Of a DNA stretch of 64,000 nucleotides, positions 35,238 to 47,475 are shown one piece after another (position 1 is the stretch's first letter; the number at the start of each line of letters is the position of its first letter). Location: assembly GCA_018524725.1 (NCBI GenBank), contig JAEUWP010000470.1:186001-250000 (forward strand), written 5' to 3'. A program made the translations under genes and the position numbers. The notes under the pieces are model-generated. The model did not search any database and had not been told where the DNA came from. It saw nothing but the letters and a program-made list of their open reading frames with translations. The stretch comes from Podaxis mareebaensis. Taxonomy: Eukaryota > Basidiomycota > Agaricomycetes > Agaricales > Agaricaceae.

Positions 35238-38200
35238 TTATGTGGAGGCAAGCTCCTCTACGGATGGGCAGTCGCACTGGAAGAAGTATATCAGCAATCA
35301 GAATATTTTCAAAGATATAGAGGACTCACAATAAGGTTTAGATCACCATAAGCTGAGAACATGATAATGTTAGCTGCCAGGAAGGTACAACGCAGTAGGC
35401 ACTCACCATCATCAAGTCTAGACACGGTCGGCCAGAATTTCTTCTCACGAAGCCAGGGCAGGGGATATGCAGCTTCCTCACGTGTATATGGCCTAAAGAA
35501 CGTACTCCATGAGTATATTCATAATTAACTGAGGTCAAGGACATACCTGTTCCATTTGTCTTCAGGCAAAGTCATAACAGACATAGGATGGGGGGCATTC
35601 TTCAACAGATTGTTATCTTTGGGTTGCTTGCCAGTGATGATGTCCTCCGCCTCTTTACGGATCTGAATCATGGCATCGCAGAACCGATCGAGCTCCTCCA
35701 GTGTCTCAGACTCAGTTGGCTCAATCAGCATGCAAGTTTGGATAGGCCAAGAACATGTAGGCGGGTGGAAACCAAAGTCTTGAAGACGCTTGGCAAAGTC
35801 ATTGACTTTTAGTCCAGCGGCTTTATCAAACTCGGCAAGGTCGATCAAGAGTTCATGCGCAACGCGACCGTTTTCGTTCTTATACCGGAGGGTGTAATAA
35901 CCGGAGAGGCGAGCGGCCATATAGTTAGCATTGAGGAGCGCGATCTTGGAGGAGTCTACAAGGCCTTTACCACCAAGCATCTTAATGTATGCCCAGGAGA
36001 TGAGGTTGATAGAGGCGCTGCCAAAAGGTGCGGCAGAGACAGCGTCAATAGATTGTTCACCCTTGATGGGCATGGCAGGGTGCGAGGGGAGGAAAGGGGC
36101 AAGGTGTTCAGCGACGCAGATGGGTCTGAAGGGCGGTATGAGACAATATATCAAGCTTAATGAGTGATGGACCTACCCGACGCCAGGACCACCACCACCA
36201 TGAGGACTATACAAAGATTAGACGGTCTACTACAGCGTTGAGGGATTGAAACGCACATAGCGAATGTCTTGTGGAGATTCATGTGACAGACATCACCCCC
36301 GCAAGTTGCAGGATTGGTCAGACCGATTTGCGCGTTAAGGTTAGCACCATCAAGATAGACTTGACCGCCGTTATCATGGATAATTTTGCAGGCCTGGGGA
36401 TCTGGTCAGATCTTGATCTTGAACGTTAACTGATGAAATGCTCACCTCCTGGACACCTGCCTCGAAAACACCAAACGTTGACGGATAGGTGATCTATTTC
36501 CGCATTGTGTTATGTGATTAGGACCGGGGCTCCGAGTATACTCGGACTCACCATGAAAGCAGCGAGATTATCCTTATGCTTCTCTGCCTTGACGCGAAGG
36601 TCCTCCAGGTCGAGGTTACCATCGGGATGAACCTTGACAGCGACAACTTTCAGGCCAGCCATAGCAGCCGACTAATGAGTTTTTGTGAGAACAAAAAAGC
36701 CGAGATAGAGCGGAAAAGACATACAGCAGGGTTCGTCCCATGAGCACTGAGAGGAATGAGACAAACATCACGATGACCCTCGCCCCGGGATTCATGGTAG
36801 GCACGGATGACGCAAAGGCCAGTGTATTCCCCGGCAGCCCCGGAATTAGGTTGGAGCGAAGCAGCATAGAAACCAGTAATCTTGCAGAGATATTCCTCGA
36901 GTTCCTAAACAAAACACACATCAGCGACGTGAAGTGACATGCATGAATTGCTTCTACCTTGATGATGGTATGATAACCTTTGACTTGATCATAAGGAGCG
37001 AAGGGATGGATGTTGCCATACTCAGGCCAAGAGAGAGGGATCATACTGCTGGTGCTGTTGAGCTTCATCGTGCAGCTGCCAAGTGGGATCATAGCGTGGG
37101 CGAGACTGAGATCTTTGGAAGCCAAGTGATTGATGTAGCGCAGCATCTCGGTTTCGGAGTGGTGCTTGTTGAAGACGGGATGAGGCAGGTAGGGAGTCGT
37201 CCGTCTCAGTTTCTCGGGAATGACGGATTGCTTCGGTTCAGTAAGGTCAGCCAAGGTGACCGGACCTGCCGAAGCAGCAGAAGCAAAGACATTGATGAGG
37301 GAAACCAAATCCTGAGGAGTGATGCTCTCGTCAAAAGTCGCACCAACATGCTGATCATCGACCCTACGCAAGTTGATACAAGCGGCAACGGACTTGTTAT
37401 GAAGCAACTCTGCGTTGGCCAATATGGGAGTAACGTCGATGGTGACGGTGTCAAAGAATGAGCCGTTAACTATCTTGTAGCCAAGGCTGGTGACCGCATC
37501 GGCGAACACCTGGGTGAAACCATGAACTTTGTTGGCAATGCGATTTAATCCCTGGGGTCCGTGGTACACAGCATACATAGCAGCCATGTTGGCGAGCAAG
37601 GCCTGGCTTGTGCAGATGTTGCTAGTGGCCTTCTCGCGACGAATATGCTGTTCACGAGCTAACGTGATAGTCGTGTGAACGATGGCTACAAGAAAATAGC
37701 AAGACAAACTCACTTTGGAGCGAGAGACGGTAAGCGGGTTTGCCTTCGGCGTCACGACTGCGTCCGATCAAACGACCCGGCATTCTTCTTTTCAGCTTAT
37801 CTTTAACGGCGAAAAATGCAGCATGTGGTCCGCCATAACCAGTGGGCACACCAAATCGAGCGGTATTGCCAATCACGACATCAGCACCCCATTCACCGGG
37901 AGGCTTCAATTGCGTCAATGCCAGAAGGTCGGTTGCAACGACAACGAGACCACCCATGGCGTGGATCTTTTCGGTTACCTCACCGAAATCATGGATGGCG
38001 CCATTGACATCGGGATATTGGACAAGAACGCCACAGATGTCGGATGAGCTCTCTGATTGCAAGAGGGACTCAACATCCCCGACTACAACGCGAATGCCGA
38101 AGCCTTTAGCGCGGGTACGAAGAACTGCAATGGTTTGTGGAAGAACACCAGAGTCGACGATAAATGTTTTCTTCTTCGAATTTGCCGAAACGAATGCCAT

Positions 38201-38885
38201 GACCATCCCTTCAGCGGCAGCCGTGGCCTCGTCCAGAAGAGAAGCATTTGCAATGTCCATAGCCGTCAATGACATAACCATTGTTTGGAAGTTAACCAAA
38301 GATTCAAGGCGACCTAAAATTAGAATTATCAGTGGTGTAAAAATAACACAGCGTCATCATTCGGACCTTGCGAGATCTCGGGCTGGTAGGGAGTGTATTG
38401 AGTGTACCATGCAGGGTTCTCGAAGACCTAGCTAGGAAATGAGAACACGCAAAGTAGGCAAGATTCAACGTTTGGCGCACATTCCGCAGAATCACGGGAG
38501 GAACGACCGCACAGTGATAACCCATCCCAATGAAACTTTTAAAAACCTTATTCTGGTCCCCTAGCGCCTTTGCCTTGGTGTTCAATTGCGACTCGCTGAA
38601 AGGCTTGATAGAGTCATTACTAATGGCGTTCGAAGCAATCCGGATCTTGGGAGGAACGGTAGCATTGATGAAGTCGTCCATAGTCTTGTATCCGATCACT
38701 TCGAGCATCTTGGATGCCTCGGTGTCATCCGGCCCAATATGGCGCTCGCTGAAAGTGTCCAGCGGCTCGAACAGCGAAACAGGCTTCTTGAGGCTGGCGA
38801 GGCCCCTAGAAGATGGGATGAACCAGCGAGGGCGCTGGGCAGAACAGAATCGCCCAAGCCTTGACGCAACGCCCAAGGCAGACAT
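35238..38885 (-). CDS. GCV2: Glycine dehydrogenase (decarboxylating), P-protein
   Basis: Thirteen minus-strand exons (38885-38481, 38427-38367, 38313-37714, 37658-36958, 36904-36725, 36671-36552, 36493-36446, 36393-36257, 36206-36177, 36125-35547, 35492-35407, 35352-35330, 35276-35238) give 1002 aa. It is the PLP-dependent P-protein of the mitochondrial glycine cleavage system, releasing CO2 from glycine and passing the aminomethyl group to H-protein lipoate. Signatures are [65 protein letters not shown], the PLP lysine in [20 protein letters not shown] (about residue 747), and [20 protein letters not shown]. The N-terminus has Arg-rich presequence character. This gene (GLYDH) is a known syntenic neighbour of the A mating locus in agarics. 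Confidence 0.97.
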
Positions 38886-39512
38886 CGTGGAGTAGCCAAC
38901 AGTCGCGGGAAGAACGCTCAGCGAGGTTGTTCAAAAAGATAAAGAGGACTGGCACGACTCGAATTTTTGGAAAGGGCCAGAAAGGCTTCCACCGAGCCAT
39001 TCACCGAGTAAGCCCCCTACGACGTAATATACTGATAAGTAACTCGACACGTAACAAACCTCAGGTGCATTGTCAACGTCTAGCGACAAGTAAACGGGTT
39101 GGACATTTGGATAATATGCACATCGTAGGCGCTGATGATAACATATTAGCGAATAAGAGCAACCCCGAGACAAAATCTGCAATGGCATCATAAGTCCTGT
39201 CATGGTCCCATTTAGGAAGACAAAAACTTTTTTCTCCTGACTCGGAGGAACGGAACCCCGGCTGGTTCCGCAATCCCATGAATTAATGAATAGATCACCA
39301 GTGAACGTCTTGAATTGCCGATCTCCGAGAGCTAAAGAAAATCAGAAAATCGGATTCTCGCTTTCATGTCACCCACTGCGCCTACAGGCGTACATATCCT
39401 CAAATATCCCTACTTATCTAAGGCATAAGGGCTAGAATATCGCTGTACCCATATCAAACAAAGCTGACTGCATCCACACGTTTTCTGTTATGTCCGATCA
39501 TTCGAACGCGAC
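38886..39512. other. Intergenic region upstream of glycine decarboxylase
   Basis: These 627 bases hold the GCV2 promoter and the 3' flank of the next minus-strand frame; no gene or motif could be supported. Confidence 0.5.
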
Positions 39513-39887
39513 TCACGGGGGTTCCGAGTCAAGTGTTGGCTTAGCGCCGTGCAACTCCGCAGAGTCAATCGCTTGCGCGACCACCCTCATTGCATCTTTC
39601 GCAGTCCTTACACTTGCATTGAGTGCCTTTACTTCATAGAAGCCCACAATCTCCGGGATATTGTCCAACCGTTTTTCAACAGTCTTAATCCAGGCTGCCT
39701 GCTTTATAGACAATGCCCGTTCACCCCTTTCACGAACAAGCGTTCCCAACCTTTGAGGACGCTCTGGAAGATTTTCGTAGGTTTTTTTATCCGCATCTTG
39801 GACGACGTCTGACAATGGTGGAGGGAAAGTAAAAGGCCTTTGCGGCCAAGAGTCGGCAGCGGCGCGTGATTTCGGCTTGAACCATCG
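39513..39887 (-). CDS. Hypothetical small helical protein, 5' end unresolved
   Basis: A minus-strand frame is open from 39887 to the stop at 39513 (124 codons) with no ATG near its start, so a 5' exon is missing. The sequence looks coding: KSRAAADSWPQRPFTFPPPL, then a charged helical stretch (ERPQRLGTLVRERGERALSI, KTVEKRLDNIPEIVGFYEVK, KDAMRVVAQAIDSAELHG). One possible join is a tandem ATG at 39943/39940 followed by a 62-nt intron ending at 39909-39888 region, but that start codon would overlap the start of the divergent gene at 39942. The family is not recognised; a small complex subunit is possible, but this is a guess. Confidence 0.45.
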   Translation of the reverse strand, partial: RWFKPKSRAAADSWPQRPFTFPPPLSDVVQDADKKTYENLPERPQRLGTLVRERGERALSIKQAAWIKTVEKRLDNIPEIVGFYEVKALNASVRTAKDAMRVVAQAIDSAELHGAKPTLDSEPP

Positions 39888-39941
39888 TCATGACATTGAA
39901 CTGTACTTTCTCCTTTCCATCGTCACAGAGCCACCACCATC

Positions 39942-40526
39942 ATGGCAGACGTTCAACCAGGTCCTTGGCCCGAAATTATCATGCGCTCGTTCTCCATTGC
40001 CAGCAGTGCTAACACGACTTTGGAAAAGCCATTCTACGGACCCTGGAACCGCTTGCTGAACACCATCTTTCCACCCAACACGATCTTCGAAGTAGTACCC
40101 AAGTTCTTCCCCCCAACCACCGGTCAAGATGCGGTTGATTATGTCGTTCTTTTCCTCATATGTATCGAGTCATCCCCTGTCTTCATCGTTGAAGTGAAAA
40201 ATCCCAACGAATTTCGACTGGCATCCAAGCGCGAAGAGACGGACCTTCAGATGCGTCAATGTTTCCGTGATTGCGCTGAAATGCTGCGCATCCCGGTTCT
40301 CCATGGTATATCCGCATTCGGGACCAAGATTACATTCTACAAGTATTATGGTAGCACCCGCCGACTCGAGCCACGACGCATCACCCCCGATCCAGACATG
40401 GTCACGGACACTGCGCCTCGCGAGTGGTGGTCTTTCGACATACTTGAAGAGAGCGGTGCCAATCAATTCCGGCAAATCGTGGCAGAAGTGAAGGAAATGT
40501 GCAGCAATGTCTTTCGAAAAATGTAA
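39942..40526 (+). CDS. Hypothetical protein with PD-(D/E)XK nuclease-like pattern
   Basis: A single exon from ATG encodes 194 aa. The centre reads DAVDYVVLFLICIESSPVFI followed by EVKN, then a helix with TDLQMRQCFRD, then GISAFGTKITFYKYYG. An Asp on one strand, E-x-K on the next strand about 18 residues later and a Gln in the following helix is the core arrangement of restriction-endonuclease-like (PD-(D/E)XK) proteins. No other domain, signal or membrane segment is present. Function and activity are unproven. It is divergent from the small gene on its left. Confidence 0.7.
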   Translation: MADVQPGPWPEIIMRSFSIASSANTTLEKPFYGPWNRLLNTIFPPNTIFEVVPKFFPPTTGQDAVDYVVLFLICIESSPVFIVEVKNPNEFRLASKREETDLQMRQCFRDCAEMLRIPVLHGISAFGTKITFYKYYGSTRRLEPRRITPDPDMVTDTAPREWWSFDILEESGANQFRQIVAEVKEMCSNVFRKM

Positions 40527-40900
40527 CATACTGTTCTCGTTTTTGACTGTCTCGTTTTATCCCCCGTCTCTTTGATAATACGTATGTAATTCTGGCAGGT
40601 CAAGTCTTCGCCATTCCTACCTTTGTGACTATCAGGAATTCGAGTTGCGAATGTTTTGTTGCATATCGATGCCTTTGAACCCCCTCTTTGTGTTACCTAC
40701 GAGGATTCAGTCCAAACAACGGGATCTAGAGCTTGGTCCTGAGGATAGACCCGATAAGGGACGTGAAAGAACATGAAAAAGAGCCCAGGTCACTATGTAC
40801 GTACTGGCTCAAGCGCTGCCCGAGGGTGTACTACGGTCTCTCTAGCATTGCAATACAATACAGTACACATGTCTATCAATGCTTCAAAATTGGATGAATA
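40527..40900. other. Convergent intergenic region
   Basis: These 374 bases separate the stops of the nuclease-like and RSC9-like genes; no gene seen. Confidence 0.6.
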
Positions 40901-42960
40901 CTATGAAGCCTCAATCACATTCCCCGCGACACCATCGTCAGCCATTTCTGTAACCCAACTCATCAGCACCGGATCGTAGATATTTACATTGCCCAACATC
41001 CCTCTAATTCCAACAAATGCCTTCCTCCCTCTCATTTCACCCTCTTTATCATCTCCACCAAAGTTCGCATCCGACCCGTCATCTGGATCACTCGTATCTT
41101 CAATAATGCCAGGGAACCCAAAGTGATCAGCATCAGCTCGCGGCGCGGCATCAGCTGAAGCAAATGACGTCCGGTAGAGAATGCGAATGATCAGCAGTGC
41201 GGTAAGTGCGGGAGAGGGAGGATCGGCTTTGGGTCTCGTATAGTTGATGACAGTACTGCGTAGTGGTGGGATGGGTCTAGAGGTCGGATCCGTTATAGGA
41301 TATTGCGCGCCACTCGAGGGAAGGGTGATAGTGTCACTCTGGGAAGGATGCTTTTGCGGGGGTTGACTAGGTGACAAGTGGGTGAGGACGTGCGAGCGAA
41401 GCTGAGCTTTTGGCAAACTCGTCCGAGGACATGTAGCCCACAAGCAATCATGCTCCGCCCCCTCCAGACTGACGAGGTGTTCCAGCAGATGGTCATAGAG
41501 GTCACTTGGTGCCTGGAATGGCGCCTTTTGGCACTGACCTCGGTCCCACTGGCACTTGAAGCGCTCAACTGTTGTGGCATCTTTCCGCCTGTCCACGCCC
41601 CGCACGACAAATCTCTGCACAGGACCTTGGAGCACCATAGCTTGAGCTCGCGGGAAGACATGATTGACATTCTTGATCACATCCGATGCAACCAGTAGAG
41701 CGCATTTTTCGGAATAAGGCGTGAAGGTATCCTTATATAAATTCCAGAAGTCGACTTGTGTGAGCTCCCCATCTGCCTTTGCAACGAACATGTACTTCAT
41801 CCTAAGCACATGTCAGAAAACGATAGTTAGCCGGATACCAGAGACGTACCATTCGTAGCACCGCTGGGGCTCGCTCATCTCCAGCAAACTATCCAGCTCC
41901 TCCTGCGTAAGTTCATGATCCTTCGTGTGCGTAGCCGTAGAGGCGATAGTATGCACTGAACCCGTGACGTCAATACTAACGTTTTCCTCCACCAACGTCT
42001 GTTGATGCAAGATGAACGACACAAGTAGCCTTAAGACGCTTGGCATTTCGGAGTGTAGCAAAAACGCCCTCGCAAACGGTGGGTGTGATATGTGCACATA
42101 CAGGTAATCGAGACAAGCGTCTACGAGTGGTATATCCATGAAAAGCGGGAGGTATCGGATGGCGGCTGCCAAAGCGGGGGAGTCTGTCGTTAATTGTGAG
42201 ATGTTGGAGGGGTTGGAGAAAAGGATGCTGAGAGCGGTCAATGCGGAGACGATCATTGAGCGGTTTGTTGTTGTTCGCAGGATATTTAAGATAGGTGGAA
42301 GCGGGTTTTGTTTCGGTAGCAAGTTTGCGTGGATGACCATCCTCGGTGCAAGGACCTGGAAGATATCGAGAATGTACAATATAAACTCCACATTCTCATC
42401 GATGTTCACGTCGAGATTGAATAGCGCATCAAGTAGCAACGGCATCGTGTGTGAATGCACCGCCAGATCCCATGCATTGGTCTCATTCAGCGCAGCGTTC
42501 CGAAGGACGAAAAGCGATTCGAGCGCGAAGCGACGTTTTTGAACGAGTTCTCGCGAGGGCGAAAAGAGGATGCTTTCTTCTGTCCAGTTCTTATACCCCT
42601 CTGTTGCGTACCACTCCGGCCAGTCAAATAGTCCGTCAATTAGGCCTGGTATTGACCGGAAAACGAATTGCTCGTTGTGACAAAGTCGGCAAAGGCGGTC
42701 GAGTGCCCAAGCGACCTCCCTGAGAACGCCTGAGCGGAGAGATAGTGACATCCGATTATTGGGTGTTCCTTCTGTGTACCATCCTGAAATTGGAAGCAGA
42801 ATTACAGGTTAACGGCGCGGAGGGACGGTAGAAGCAACTTACGTTCATAGTCATCCCTCACATCGGGAGCCGGCCTCTGTACTGCCTGCACAGGTTGCGG
42901 AGCAACATATGGTTGTGGGCGGTAGTAAGATGCAGCGTTTCTGTTCACAAAGGTGGCCAT
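40901..42960 (-). CDS. RSC9: RSC9/ARID2-type chromatin remodelling complex subunit
   Basis: Minus-strand exons 42960-42843, 42783-41850 and 41801-40901 give 650 aa. The first ~340 residues are armadillo-like helices (SLRSGVLREVAWALDRLCRL, LESLFVLRNAALNETNAWDL). An RFX-type winged-helix-like block starts near residue 350: YEWMKYMFVAKADGELTQVD, FWNLYKDTFTPYSE and VIKNVNHVFPRAQAMVL. Then comes a C2H2-like finger near 435-465 (FKCQWDRGQCQ, DLYDHLLEHL) with a second C/H cluster (CLWATCPR, SHVLTHL). This is the domain order of fungal Rsc9, a subunit of the RSC nucleosome remodeller. No ARID domain is visible in the N-terminal exon. Confidence 0.82.
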
Positions 42961-43210
42961 CCTGATTTCAAGGGTGATGCATAGAGTAGATGGGGTATGC
43001 GATCAATAAATTAGACGAGCGGGAGAGAAAGGCGCGTCCTGTCACACTACGCAGGCAGGTCACGCTTCAGCTGAGCTTTAGTATACTTACTATACATTTG
43101 CGCAGAGAATCCACTCCATTATCTCCCAAAACATGCCTAGGCTTAGCTTCAACTCTCCACTGTCCAAGGATCCCCTATGACCTCTTAACGCATTGATTAC
43201 AGCTCAAATA

Positions 43211-45299
43211 TTAAACATTCGTAACTACATCATTCAGCTCCGGTAAAACACCCTCCCTTACCCAAGCTGATCCAATGGCATCATCTTCTGGATAACTGGC
43301 TCTTGACTCTGGACTCAAAACGAACCTCCATCGCTTCCTTTCCGTCGCCTCCGGTGTCTCCTCCATCTCCACTGACTGGAAGTACATCGCCATATTCGGG
43401 TGCTTTTCGAAAAACTGCTCAATATACTCTTCGGGAAGCGGAACGGGCTCGATGTTCTCTTCAGCGATATCTTTCGAAAATATGGATCAGCATTATCCTC
43501 TTGAAATCCGAATATGTACCTACATCGCTGCGTTGACGCTTCGTCAAGAACCAAACTCGTGTAGAACGGTTGATATCTTCCTCTGTCCAAGTTATCCACT
43601 CTCATTTGGTTAATCCACGTATCACTGGCTTGGCACGTTACCTGATAAAACCAAGTCAGCATCTGCGAACCCTTACAAGGAGAAGGTAACCACCCACATC
43701 CCAACGGACAATGCACGCAATATACCCATACCGCCTGTGCCGGAACGGCAGTCCAACGCAATACTGTACAGGGCGGGAATTGGCTCGAGCCAGTACCGTC
43801 GCTGCTTCAATGGCTTCATCCTCCAATGCGTGTTTGCACTGCGACTCCAACAGAATCCTAGTCGGAGGAGGCAGCAGCGGCGCCAACTTATCTAACAAGA
43901 ATGTCGCACAATCTATAGGTTGCAAATCCACGGTTCTGAGTATCTGCGTAATGCTCTCAATGTCCCCATGGAACATCAGGTGCACCACAACCGCAAGATA
44001 CAAACAACTCTGTGTGACGTCGTACGGAATAACCGGGACATGCGAGTACGAGACAAGGATATTCCTCGCTGCCCGAAGAAGCATAACCGACGGGTCAGCG
44101 GGATCAAGATACCGAGACAGGTACATCTGTGGGATCGAGTTGAGGACATGTGGATTAGACAAATGTTGTCCCAAATCCTGTATCTTGATGATGCACCGTT
44201 CCGCATCGTCGACGAAGGCATTCACATGATATGGGCCATCTCCTTCTCGCGGCGACTGGACATGACAAAGGACCTTTTCGGGGAAGTTGACTGGCGAAGC
44301 ATCGAGTCCCAATCTCCTCGCCAACGAGACGAATACATGGACAAGTGCAATGGGCAGCGTGCGTTTGTTGGTCGTTAGATATGCATGGGGGAAATGATTA
44401 AGCATCTCGAAGAACATGTTGCCTACTCCAATTCAACTCAGCTGAAATCCGGGTCTATGGGTGAGGAAGACTTACTCCGAGATGGTCCAAACCCCTCCTT
44501 GATCATAAACCCACATATAGCCTTGCAAAGTTCAGGTATATCATAATCGGGAGATCCAGCATCTAATGTCAATCCCTTTTTCCGTACATATTCCCGACAT
44601 TCCGCCTCCATGCCATCAAGCAGCTGTGTCATCTGAAAAGTACACCAACGCTCAAACAAACCCAATCCTGAGGGACTTCACACCACTCACCTCGAGGATC
44701 GACTTTCCAAAGAAGGCAGACAGTCCCAACATCGTCTGCTCAAACGAGGCCCTCTTCTCCACAGGTACATCCGCATTTCCCATTAACGTTCCCCAAATTC
44801 CAATAGCCTCCTCCCTCGCTATGATTTCCAACATCCTCCGAACCCAGAAATGCCGGGTTAGCGCATGTGGCGGCTCTGTATTTGGCAGCGCCCGAACCAT
44901 TGGAGCACGCTCAGACTCGATGTCCAATACATCCCAGACGTCCAGGCCCATCCTGGACAATATTAGAGCCTTGTCGCACCGCCCCACCCGAGAAAGCGTT
45001 ATGTCTCGCAGAAGCTCCAGAGCGACCTTGTCGATCCGGTATCGCTCATAGTACATCAATCTCCAGTTTCCTTCATATCGGAACTTTATGAGACTCTCCG
45101 TGCTTGGGCTACAATGCCGGTACCTCGTGCGATAGTGTGGTTCCCAGAGTGCAGGCACTGACGCTGCTTCCCGTAGCAGTGAACTGGCCTGTGAGTAATT
45201 CACCAGCGTTCGTACCGCAACATCTTCTGTAAGCCGACATCTAGATGAAGGCAGAAAGCTAAGAACCGAAATATGCAGATCGAGGGGTAGCGAAGACAT
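43211..45299 (-). CDS. FBXO21-like F-box protein with transglutaminase-like and YccV/HspQ domains
   Basis: Minus-strand exons 45299-44691, 44632-44476, 44422-43698, 43641-43524 and 43470-43211 give 622 aa. The N-terminus MSSLPLDLHISVLSFLPS is an F-box. The middle matches the SirB1/transglutaminase-like domain (ICGFMIKEGFGPS, MFFEMLNHFPHAYLTT, LVHVFVSLARRLGLDASPVN, HVNAFVDDAERC). The C-terminal third is a hemimethylated-DNA-binding YccV/HspQ-type domain (FRHRRYGYIACIVRWD, RVDNLDRGRYQPFYTSLV). Human FBXO21 has the same order and acts as the substrate receptor of an SCF ubiquitin ligase. The substrate in fungi is unknown. A short intron at 43697-43642 sits inside the YccV domain. Confidence 0.88.
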
Positions 45300-45403
45300 G
45301 GGAAGGCAGGCAAAGAAAGGGTGGTGTACTCTTACACGAGATTCTAATTTCGTAAATAGCCTATGACGCGATATGAGAACGTGACCTTGCTCCCGGTCGA
45401 CAA

Positions 45404-46544
45404 CTACTCTTCCTCCTCCGCTTCGTCTGCTCCCTCCTTCCATAGCGCATACATCTTCCGGCGGCTAGCATCCTTCGTCTCTGACCGGCTTGCAACTTCA
45501 AACACTGTTCTCAGCAGCTTCTTTTTCAATGCCGTGCGGTCCAGGGGCCCGGATGCTTTGGGATCGGTGATGCATGCATTCGCAATGAGATCAGGGTATG
45601 GATCGGATTCTCTGCGTGCGCGTTTTGGCGTTGGCTCGTCATCGGAGCGGCACGGTGGTGTGAGGGCTTCAAGGAGGGGCTCTAGTAGTGATGATTGGAC
45701 TCGTTTGTAGGTCGTATTGTTGGGCGTTTGCGCCATGAACGAGAGGAAAGGGTCGAGGAGCATGCCGAGAGGTGCGGGGAGGGGCGACTGCTCCGAGGTT
45801 GCTGCGAGGGCTTTGTCGAGTTCTTCGAGGTATATGTCGGAGAGGTGGTTGCATAGGCCCATTGGCACACGGGTATCTGTTGGACTTTCAAAAGTTCAAG
45901 TAGGGTATAGAAAGCAGAAGAGTTTTGCGTACCATAGAGGTCCTCCCCTTGATACTAGTATATCATTATACTCAGAACATGCTTTTTCTTCCCAACTGGC
46001 TCTAATTAAGAGGCGAAAAGATGCGTTGACGAACCGTCGTACGAGCATGTAGTATTTATCAATTCTGCGAATGACAATGAAAATCTTTCCTTCATGACGA
46101 TGAAAGCAACGAACCTTAGTCTGTCAATCCCATTCCACTCCCGTACAATCGTTGTCCAGAACCCTCGCAGGAAGGCCAGAGAGGCAGTGGTACTGGTGAT
46201 CGTCAAAAGCAATTCCGCAAGTTCACTCGCTAATGCCTGCTGCACGAGCGGTTTATCCGACATCCAAAAACCTATTCGCCGTTTAGACCCCGGTATTCAA
46301 ATGAAAGGATTAAAAAACGCACAATAGAAGATCCCCTTCCACAGTTTATCCATCTCTGATTTCGACAGTGCATTTTCAGGTGCCTCCGAAAGGAACGCTG
46401 CAAGATTTTTAACCGCCTTATCGCGCGTCTTTTTCTCTGCACCGGTCGCTTCAGAACACATCCAAGGAACAAATACAAACAATCTTACACACCAGTAGAA
46501 GCAAAATACTTTGCAAGTGGGGGAGCGTCGGCGTTGGATGGCAT
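45404..46544 (-). CDS. RRP1: Ribosomal RNA processing protein RRP1 (Nop52)
   Basis: Minus-strand exons 46544-46493, 46436-46323, 46271-46115, 46064-45933 and 45884-45404 give 311 aa. Nop52-domain signatures: [90 protein letters not shown] and VPMGLCNHLSDIYLEELDKA. The protein acts in the nucleolus in 60S pre-rRNA processing. The C-terminus is basic then acidic (TPKRARRE, DEAEEEE). The acceptor at 45886-45885 is chosen because the nearer alternative creates a stop at the junction. It is divergent from the hydroxyisourate hydrolase gene, 141 bp between starts. Confidence 0.93.
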
Positions 46545-46685
46545 GGTGGAAAATCAAAGTAGACTTTTTCGGATTGAGCCGATGAGCGCCAAGCTTCTAT
46601 CACCCCATGATATCATCATGGTGCCTCCCGTACGAATACATACATATTGCAGACACACTCTCTCTAACGCTCCCGACTTATAATC

Positions 46686-47236
46686 ATGTCTAAGTCTCCC
46701 ATAACCTGCCACGGTGCGTCTGGGGTATTCGTATATTTGTCTTGATTTTTATTGGGGTTTTTCAGTGCTCGACGCATCGACAGGCAAACCTGCGCAGGGT
46801 GTCGTTATTCGTCTCCAGATTCTCGAGGTTGCAACCACCGACAACGGTCCTGATATTTTTCAGCCAGTAGCCAGGGGGTAAGGCTATGTTGATCCCTATC
46901 TGTGCATTGTTTGACGGTTCTTAACCAGAGTAACCAACTCGGATGGTCGATGCCTCGATCTCCTACCACCCCGGGGCTCAAAGGAGGCAGTCAAGGAGAA
47001 GACTGACCCAGAAGCGGGGCAGACGTACAAGATCGTGTTCAAGACAAAAGAATACTTCGAGAGGACCAACCGGATATCATTTTATCCTTGGGTTGAGGTA
47101 AGTATAGTTACACTTTCACACTTGGCCCACACCAATTCTCCGTCAGATCACGTTCACCATAGAAAATCCGAATGAACACTATCACATCCCGTTACTCATC
47201 AGCCCATATTCTTTTACGACCTATCGAGGAAGCTGA
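46686..47236 (+). CDS. 5-Hydroxyisourate hydrolase (transthyretin-like)
   Basis: Exons 46686-46713, 46766-46877, 46929-47097 and 47147-47236 give 132 aa, typical for the family. It hydrolyses 5-hydroxyisourate after urate oxidase in purine breakdown, often in peroxisomes. Signatures: [74 protein letters not shown]. The conserved N-terminal His and the C-terminal YRGS tetrapeptide that distinguish the enzyme from transthyretin are present. No PTS1 tripeptide follows because the protein ends at YRGS. Confidence 0.95.
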
Positions 47237-47475
47237 GAAATTAACTGGGAGGTTGGGATTACGATGGAGTTATGTACGTATCTACTCAGGGAAACACGGG
47301 AGGCGCGATCTACTATGCATCTATCATCACACGAGAGGGTGAGGAGAGAACAAACAGGGAGAAAGATATGCCCAGATAAGATGACAGAGGTGCGCAGCGT
47401 ACAATGGAAGCAACGAGGTAATGAGGTGGAAAGGACTAGAAGCTACGAGAGGTCGCTGGTCAGGCTTCAGGTCCG

